A stretch of 9,544 nt of DNA from assembly GCA_964640435.1 (NCBI GenBank), contig CAZXFJ010000038.1, positions 1 to 9,544 of the forward strand, written 5' to 3'. The position numbers were made by a program, and so were the translations under genes. Shown here in pieces: positions 5,996-9,544 of the stretch. The notes beneath the pieces were generated by a model. It did not search any database, was not told where the DNA came from, and worked only from the letters and a program-made list of their open reading frames with translations. The stretch's first letter is position 1. Each line of letters starts with the position of its first letter. This stretch comes from GWA1-39-11 sp964640435 (lineage in GTDB: Bacteria > Patescibacteriota > Microgenomatia > Levybacterales > GWA1-39-11).

Positions 5996-6268
5996 CTAGT
6001 TTTTAATTAACAAGTGTCTCAAAACTTCATCACGAAGTAACAAGCGACGATTCAAATCGTTAGTTACTTTATCTGATTCAAAGTTTAAAACAACGTATTC
6101 ACCAGATTTTGCATGTTTAATTGGGTAAGCAAGTTTTTTCTCACCGATTACCTCAACCTTATCATTTGCTGCATCAGAAAGCCAAGATTTAACGTCAGTA
6201 TATAACTTATCTTTTGCGTCTTTTTTTAAATCTGATTTAAGCAATAAAACTAATTTGTACGACTTCAT
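5996..6268 (-). CDS. rpsF: Small-subunit ribosomal protein bS6
   Basis: 90 residues, a short form compared with about 130 in E. coli, lacking the acidic C-terminal tail. bS6 pairs with bS18 on the 30S platform. The beta-alpha-beta fold is visible: K-L-V-L-L-L-K-S-D-L start, G-E-K-K-L-A-Y-P-I-K-H-A-K-S-G-E-Y at about 43-59 (the family pattern is G-x-R-x-L-A-Y-x-I), then V-V-L-N-F, and L-N-R-R-L-L-L-R-D-E-V-L-R-H-L near the end. It opens the rpsF-ssb-rpsR operon, a classic bacterial order. The promoter ends eight bases before the ATG. Confidence 0.95.
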   Translation of the reverse strand: MKSYKLVLLLKSDLKKDAKDKLYTDVKSWLSDAANDKVEVIGEKKLAYPIKHAKSGEYVVLNFESDKVTNDLNRRLLLRDEVLRHLLIKN

Positions 6269-6276
6269 TGAGTGTA

Positions 6277-6306
6277 ATTATACAAAAAAATAGGCTCAAG
6301 ATACAA
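6277..6306 (-). promoter_or_regulatory. Promoter of the rpsF-ssb-rpsR operon
   Basis: On the minus strand a perfect -10 box TATAAT (6282-6277) follows a partial -35 box TTGTAT (6306-6301) with an 18-base spacer that contains seven T. Eight bases separate the -10 from the rpsF ATG, so the mRNA should carry almost no leader. The usual long leader where bS6/bS18 bind their own message in other bacteria cannot fit here. Confidence 0.75.
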
Positions 6307-6317
6307 GTAGCACTTGA
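6284..6317 (-). terminator. Possible terminator of htrA, inside the rpsF promoter
   Basis: Right after the htrA stop, the minus strand has TCAAG (6317-6313) pairing with CTTGA (6300-6296), then GCCTA and seven T (6290-6284). A competing smaller hairpin CAAGT-GCT-ACTTG is also possible. The stem is only five base pairs with a 12-base loop, so this is weak. Its T-run is the spacer of the rpsF promoter. Confidence 0.35.
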
Positions 6318-7508
6318 TTATTGCTCGGGAGCGGACTCAAGAGTTGCTTTTATATCAATTGTTTTCCCAGATCCTCCATTTTCAGGATCTTCCCTATAAA
6401 CTTTTAGATTTACTTCCTGCCCCACTTTTTTCTTGTTAATTATTGATGCGAGAGTATTTGTTTCTGTAATTTTAGCGCCATCAATTGAAGTTATTATGTC
6501 GTCTTGCAATACGCCTGCCTTTTCAGCAGGTGAACCGGCAACAACATCGCGAACAAGAGCACCTTGAGGCAAATCATTTAAAATTGCAGCTTGTTTACCA
6601 ATGAGAACGTATGAAACTCCCAAGTATGCTCTGTTAAATTGTCCTGTTTCATTAAAATCTTTAATAGATTGCTTAACTATATTTATTGGTATAGCAAATC
6701 CAATGTTTTGCCCCTGAGACGCCACTGCAGTATTTATTCCTACTACATTTCCTTTTGAATCAAGAAGTGGTCCACCAGAATTGCCTGGGTTTATTGCAGC
6801 ATCTGTTTGAATAACATTATCAAGCTGCTCAACAAATCCTTCAAAAGGACTTCCTGCAGAAATTCCTCGACCCAATCCTGATACAACTCCAGTTGTAACC
6901 GTATTTGTAAATTGTCCCAGTGCAGTTCCAATTGCGATTGCAAATTGTCCAACCTGAATCTTATCGGAATCTCCAAAAGTTACTGTTTTAAATCCCCCTG
7001 TTGGCGGATTAGAAACCTTAAGAATTGCTAAATCATTAAGAGGGTCTCTATAAATGTTTTCAACATCATACTTTTTTCCTTTATCATCAAAAACTGCGTA
7101 TTTTTCTGCTGTATCTGATACAACATGCTTATTTGTTACGACTAATCCTTCACTTGTTACAACGAATCCACTTCCAATATAGTCTTCATTTGGAGTATTC
7201 TCTTGTGCTTGTGTAGGCTCCCGGAAGAAAAGTCCAAAAGGCGTATCTACTGAGCTTTGATTTTGCTGACTTCTAATTATTCCAATTGTCACAACTGATG
7301 GGCCAACCTGCTTTACAACATCAATAACAGCTGACTCCTCATTTACAAGCTTAGTATTTTCGGTAACTGCTGCGGGCAGTATATTTTTAGGTGAAATGAG
7401 ATTTGGCTTATAACGGAGAAGTATTCCTATAATAAAGATAATCGCAAGCGCGCCAATAATAAGTCTTCCTGTTCTGTTTTCTGTTTGATGTTTCACTTTT
7501 GAGGCCAT
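6318..7508 (-). CDS. HtrA/DegP-type serine protease with one PDZ domain
   Basis: 396 residues from ATG 7508. It is a membrane-anchored, trypsin-like protease of the HtrA family that degrades or refolds damaged envelope proteins. A basic start (1-15) precedes one membrane segment (about 16-32), then a linker (33-55). The protease domain (about 57-285) has the full triad: His128 in T-N-K-H-V-V, Asp159 in D-P-L-N-D-L-A-I-L-K, and Ser244 in N-P-G-N-S-G-G-P-L. One PDZ domain (about 293-393) carries G-A-L-V-R-D-V-V-A-G-S-P-A-E-K-A-G. A Q/N/P-rich loop (80-107) lies before the first core strand. The start is uncertain: a TTG at 7535 (405 residues), the ATG at 7508, and a GTG at 7496 are all in frame. 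A good promoter (TTGAAA, 17, TAAAAT) overlaps the first two, which would favour GTG 7496. It diverges from the coiled-coil gene at 7589. Confidence 0.95.
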   Translation of the reverse strand: MASKVKHQTENRTGRLIIGALAIIFIIGILLRYKPNLISPKNILPAAVTENTKLVNEESAVIDVVKQVGPSVVTIGIIRSQQNQSSVDTPFGLFFREPTQAQENTPNEDYIGSGFVVTSEGLVVTNKHVVSDTAEKYAVFDDKGKKYDVENIYRDPLNDLAILKVSNPPTGGFKTVTFGDSDKIQVGQFAIAIGTALGQFTNTVTTGVVSGLGRGISAGSPFEGFVEQLDNVIQTDAAINPGNSGGPLLDSKGNVVGINTAVASQGQNIGFAIPINIVKQSIKDFNETGQFNRAYLGVSYVLIGKQAAILNDLPQGALVRDVVAGSPAEKAGVLQDDIITSIDGAKITETNTLASIINKKKVGQEVNLKVYREDPENGGSGKTIDIKATLESAPEQ

Positions 7509-7535
7509 TTTATGCAAAATATTTAATATTTTCAA
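7507..7535 (-). promoter_or_regulatory. Candidate promoter of htrA that overlaps its upstream starts
   Basis: On the minus strand TTGAAA (7535-7530), a 17-base spacer and TAAAAT (7512-7507) match both consensus boxes at five of six bases. Transcription would begin near 7500, downstream of the TTG and ATG starts but a few bases before the in-frame GTG at 7496. A weaker alternative, TTTTTA then TATTTT (7521-7516), would leave ATG 7508 seven bases after the -10 and so leaderless. Confidence 0.45.
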
Positions 7536-7573
7536 GCTTAAAAATAGCTGAAATAGCCATATATATAGTATTT

Positions 7574-7582
7574 TGCTACACT
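7574..7582 (+). promoter_or_regulatory. Extended -10 promoter of the coiled-coil gene
   Basis: TGC followed by TACACT (7577-7582) forms an extended -10 element. Six bases separate it from ATG 7589, so the first base of the message should be the A of ATG. No good -35 box is seen, which extended -10 promoters can tolerate. Confidence 0.6.
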
Positions 7583-7588
7583 AATTAT

Positions 7589-8191
7589 ATGGCAATTCTT
7601 TCATTCTTCAAACAAAAAGCAAAAGAGGCTCCCAAACAAATCGCACAAGCGACAGTTGAAACCGGTACTAAAGTTATACAAGATGCTTCCTCTCAAATTA
7701 CTGGCCAAGAGCCATACAAGCCTACAGCAAGTGAAATGGAGGAAAAACGCCGTCAACAACAACAAATGGTTGGGGGTGTTGAAGCTGTAAAAAGCGAGTC
7801 AGAGCTAAAAAGCTTAAGACTTCGGGAGAAAATGAGAAAGGGAATGTATAAAAATTTAATTGCTGAGCTTGATCGAATGACACCCGATGATCGAAAAAGG
7901 AAGCGCGAACAGGAAATCGCAGAGCATTACCAAGAACTCGGCAGTACTCGAAGAAGCACAGTTGAGCAAATCGGAAAACCACAAACAAATAGTGAAACTA
8001 AAAGAAAACAAGAAGAGAAAGAGGCTGATGATCAAAAGGCAGCAGAGGCCAAAGCAGAACAGCAAAGGAGCCTTGATGAACCCGTTGAGGCACCTGTTGG
8101 AAAGAAAACTGGATTTCCAGGACGTCGCAAATCCCCTACTCGAATGAGACCACCTAAGAGTTCAGAAAGAAAACAGGGAATTGGAGGATAG
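7589..8191 (+). CDS. Highly charged coiled-coil protein of unknown function
   Basis: 200 residues. I do not recognise a named family. Residues 1-40 could form an amphipathic helix (A-I-L-S-F-F-K-Q-K-A-K-E-A-P-K-Q). Residues 46-120 are helical and rich in K, R, E and Q, with a conserved-looking core R-K-G-M-Y-K-N-L-I-A-E-L-D-R-M-T-P-D-D-R. Residues 130-160 are a charged low-complexity stretch, and the end is basic, with P-G-R-R-K-S-P-T-R-M and a G-I-G-G terminus. There is no membrane segment or cysteine. The basic end could bind nucleic acid or membrane, but this is inference. The frame stays open upstream to 7499, but that extension would include the promoter and has an odd composition, so ATG 7589 is chosen because the extended -10 box sits six bases before it. 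It diverges from htrA. Confidence 0.8.
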   Translation: MAILSFFKQKAKEAPKQIAQATVETGTKVIQDASSQITGQEPYKPTASEMEEKRRQQQQMVGGVEAVKSESELKSLRLREKMRKGMYKNLIAELDRMTPDDRKRKREQEIAEHYQELGSTRRSTVEQIGKPQTNSETKRKQEEKEADDQKAAEAKAEQQRSLDEPVEAPVGKKTGFPGRRKSPTRMRPPKSSERKQGIGG

Positions 8192-8199
8192 TTTGATAC

Positions 8200-8228
8200 T
8201 TTACCCTAACTTACCGTAGGTCTATACT
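8200..8228 (+). promoter_or_regulatory. Promoter of the DUF421 gene
   Basis: A -35 box TTTACC (8200-8205), a 17-base spacer and a -10 box TATACT (8223-8228). Six bases separate the -10 from ATG 8235, which predicts a leaderless mRNA. It lies in the 43-base gap after the coiled-coil gene, so the two need not be co-transcribed. Confidence 0.7.
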
Positions 8229-8234
8229 TTTAAT

Positions 8235-8768
8235 ATGGAATTATTTGCTGGCATCTTACCTGCTTCTTTTAGTTTAAGTCTTTTCCAAATAGTAATAAGA
8301 ACAGCAGTAATATATATATTCATCGTTGCTGCTATTAGATTCTTCGGTAAACGAGAGCTGGCTCAACTCTCAATAACAGACCTTGTTCTAATTCTTTTGA
8401 TTGCAAATTCAGTTCAGACAGCAATGGTTGGAGTTGATGTAAGTCTCGCAGGCGGAATTGTGGCTGCTGCTACACTTTTTGTATTAAATTATGTTTTTGG
8501 GAGAATTTTTTATAGCTCAAAAACTCTCAGTGGGCTCGTTGAGGGTCACCCCCTAATGCTTATCTATAACGGTAAAGTAATCAAGGATAATTTAAGCAAA
8601 GCTCAAATCTCACTTGAAGAAATGGAAGCAGTAGTCCGCGAACATGGAGTTGAGAAGATTTCAAACGTAAATTTGGCAATTCTTGAGGTTGATGGAAATA
8701 TTTCGGTTCTATCTAGTGACTTCCAGCACAAGACCAAACATCCCCACGCACAGAAGCCTAAAATCTGA
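8235..8768 (+). CDS. DUF421 / YetF-like membrane protein
   Basis: 177 residues. It has three likely membrane helices at about 16-35, 44-64 and 70-91, then a cytoplasmic alpha/beta domain (about 95-160). DUF421 signatures are visible: R-F-F-G-K-R-E-L-A-Q-L-S-I-T-D-L-V between helices 1 and 2, D-V-S-L-A-G-G-I-V before helix 3, then G-H-P-L-M-L-I-Y-N-G-K-V (104-115), I-S-L-E-E-M (125-130), V-R-E-H-G-V (134-139) and L-E-V-D-G-N-I-S-V-L (150-159). The family includes Bacillus YetF and has no settled biochemical role; spore or envelope functions are reported for some members. It lacks the extra C-terminal domain found in longer members. The last 15 residues are His/Lys-rich. Its TGA stop is also part of the hisS promoter. 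Confidence 0.9.
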   Translation: MELFAGILPASFSLSLFQIVIRTAVIYIFIVAAIRFFGKRELAQLSITDLVLILLIANSVQTAMVGVDVSLAGGIVAAATLFVLNYVFGRIFYSSKTLSGLVEGHPLMLIYNGKVIKDNLSKAQISLEEMEAVVREHGVEKISNVNLAILEVDGNISVLSSDFQHKTKHPHAQKPKI

Positions 8769-8774
8769 TAAAAT
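8766..8774 (+). promoter_or_regulatory. Extended -10 promoter of hisS, overlapping the DUF421 stop
   Basis: TGA (8766-8768), the stop codon of the DUF421 gene, is also the TGn of an extended -10 element with TAAAAT (8769-8774). Six bases separate it from ATG 8781, which predicts a leaderless hisS message. No good -35 box is seen in the upstream coding sequence. Read-through from the DUF421 promoter is also possible. Confidence 0.5.
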
Positions 8775-8780
8775 TTATAT

Positions 8781-9544
8781 ATGAGCAAAATAGAACCTAG
8801 AACACTTAAAGGTTTCCGCGATTTTCTGCCTGCAGAAGTTCGAAAACGACAATATGTTATCAACACTTTAAAGCAAGTGTTTGAGTCGTTTGGCTTTGAA
8901 GGACTTGAGACACCTGTTCTTGAGTATGAGGAAATCTTAACTGGAAAGTACGGCGAAGAAGGGGATCGCCTTATGTATCGCTTTGAGGATAATGGTAAAA
9001 GACGGGTTGCCATGCGTTATGACCAAACAGTGCCTCTTGCTCGCGTTATGGCACAATACAAAAATGATCTCGCTCTACCCTTTAAGCGCTACCAAATATC
9101 AAATGTTTGGCGAGGTGAAAATACTCAAGCAGGACGATTTCGTGAATTTACACAATGTGACATTGATACCGTAGGAAGCAAAAGTCTTCTGTCGGATGCA
9201 CAAACTATTGCTTGTGTTATCGCAGGACTTAAAGCTCTAGGCTTTGAGAAATTTAAGGTGATAATAAATGACAGAAAGGTCTTTACAGACCTAGTTGACC
9301 AGGAAATTATCACTTCAGACCAACTCCCAGGAGTTGTTCGAAGCATTGATAAGATTAAGAAAATTGGAAAAGATGGAGTTTTAGAGGAACTTGGAAAACT
9401 TGGAATTGATGAAGAAGCAAGAATTCGAATTGTTCGCCAACTTGAAGAAATGCTTCCACCTGAAAACTTCATGAAGTTATTTGAATACTTAAAAGAGCTA
9501 GGAATTCTTGAGACTCAATATCAATTTGATCCTACTCTTGCGCG
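8781..9544 (+). CDS. hisS: Histidyl-tRNA synthetase, N-terminal part, cut by the window edge
   Basis: The first 254 codons and two bases of the next are present. HisRS charges tRNA-His with histidine. It is a class II enzyme. The start K-G-F-R-D-F-L-P (10-17) is typical. Motif 1 lies around F-E-G-L-E-T-P-V-L-E (39-48), and motif 2 contains R-G-E-N-T-Q-A-G-R-F-R-E-F (111-123). The residues M-R-Y-D-Q-T-V-P-L-A-R-V (78-89) and F-T-Q-C-D-I-D-T-V-G (123-132) match the archaeal/eukaryotic type, where E. coli has L-R-P-E-G-T-A. The window ends within F-D-P-T-L-A-R, just before the expected G-L-D-Y-Y histidine-binding motif. It starts 12 bases after the DUF421 stop with no Shine-Dalgarno sequence. 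The missing part should hold motif 3 and the anticodon-binding domain. Confidence 0.95.
   Translation, partial: MSKIEPRTLKGFRDFLPAEVRKRQYVINTLKQVFESFGFEGLETPVLEYEEILTGKYGEEGDRLMYRFEDNGKRRVAMRYDQTVPLARVMAQYKNDLALPFKRYQISNVWRGENTQAGRFREFTQCDIDTVGSKSLLSDAQTIACVIAGLKALGFEKFKVIINDRKVFTDLVDQEIITSDQLPGVVRSIDKIKKIGKDGVLEELGKLGIDEEARIRIVRQLEEMLPPENFMKLFEYLKELGILETQYQFDPTLA

Noticed and set aside
5994..5998. AGGA before the ssb ATG as a Shine-Dalgarno site
   Set aside because: It touches the start codon with no spacer, where 5-9 bases are needed for normal pairing.
5705..6010. A 101-codon plus-strand frame opposite ssb
   Set aside because: It is fully antisense to ssb, whose OB fold and D-D-I-P-F tail are certain. 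No family features are visible.
7542..7557. Two direct copies of AAATAGC nine bases apart in the htrA/7589 divergent gap
   Set aside because: The copies are short and AT-rich, with no other instance noticed at the promoters here, so a regulator site is not supported.
7499..7588. A 30-residue N-terminal extension of the coiled-coil protein
   Set aside because: It contains the extended -10 box, runs over the htrA start region, and is Tyr/Ile/Phe-rich unlike the charged protein. The ATG at 7589 fits the promoter spacing.
7722..8147. Several 69-88-codon frames on both strands within the coiled-coil gene
   Set aside because: Phe/Leu/Cys-rich or Lys-rich low-complexity translations of the same charged coding sequence in other frames, with no promoter.
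8204..8220. CCTA/TAGG inverted arms before the DUF421 gene as an operator
   Set aside because: Arms of only four bases in a promoter spacer are not distinguishable from chance.
8603..9472. Minus-strand frames of 136 and 115 codons opposite the DUF421 gene and hisS
   Set aside because: Both lie antisense to well-recognised coding sequence and look Ser/Arg/Ile-rich and random.
1..9544. CRISPR arrays, tRNA or rRNA genes, insertion sequences, and recoded TGA
   Set aside because: No spaced direct repeats, cloverleaf-like segments, transposase motifs or in-frame TGA within recognised genes were seen.

Overview
The window looks like ordinary chromosome from a small-genome Candidate Phyla Radiation (Patescibacteria) bacterium, most like the Microgenomates group. 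This is inferred from the AT-rich DNA, tightly packed genes, very short spacers, an rpsF-ssb-rpsR operon without rplI beside it, several short membrane-anchored or secreted proteins of unknown function, and housekeeping genes scattered among them. The standard bacterial code fits: all genes are intact, and TGA appears only as a terminal stop. I see no mobile element, CRISPR array, tRNA, rRNA or phage gene, and no stretch of 300 bases without a gene.

Layout from left to right. Positions 48-533 (-) encode a shortened, apparently metal-less beta-lactamase-fold relative, and the first five codons of another minus-strand gene may lie at the very edge. Positions 635-1835 (+) are a two-gene operon for envelope proteins: a membrane-anchored Ig-like domain protein and a secreted protein with two DUF5666-like repeats. 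It meets cysS (1836-3227, -) tail to tail with no spacer. An orphan gene (3306-3875, +) diverges from cysS and converges on an S41 C-terminal processing protease (3879-5162, -). Next comes the minus-strand block rpsF, ssb, rpsR (6268 down to 5231), and upstream of it an HtrA-type PDZ serine protease (6318-7508, -). Diverging from htrA are a charged coiled-coil protein (7589-8191, +), a DUF421/YetF-like membrane protein (8235-8768, +) and hisS (8781 to the window end, +, truncated by the edge).

The most interesting signal is not a gene but the layout of the promoters. At seven transcription-unit starts a good -10 box lies only 6 to 8 bases before the start codon, often with a -35 box 17-18 bases further up. 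This predicts mRNAs that begin at, or within a few bases of, the start codon (leaderless mRNAs). No convincing Shine-Dalgarno sequence is seen before any gene, including the internal operon genes. The pattern also decides starts: it favours ATG 3227 over GTG 3233 for cysS, and it leaves the htrA start open.

Together the genes are translation (CysRS, HisRS, bS6, bS18), DNA maintenance (SSB) and envelope proteostasis (HtrA, S41 protease), plus uncharacterised envelope proteins. I find no convincing new defence or metabolic system. The novelty candidates are the leaderless architecture, the degenerate MBL protein, the archaeal/eukaryotic-type HisRS and two unrecognised proteins.
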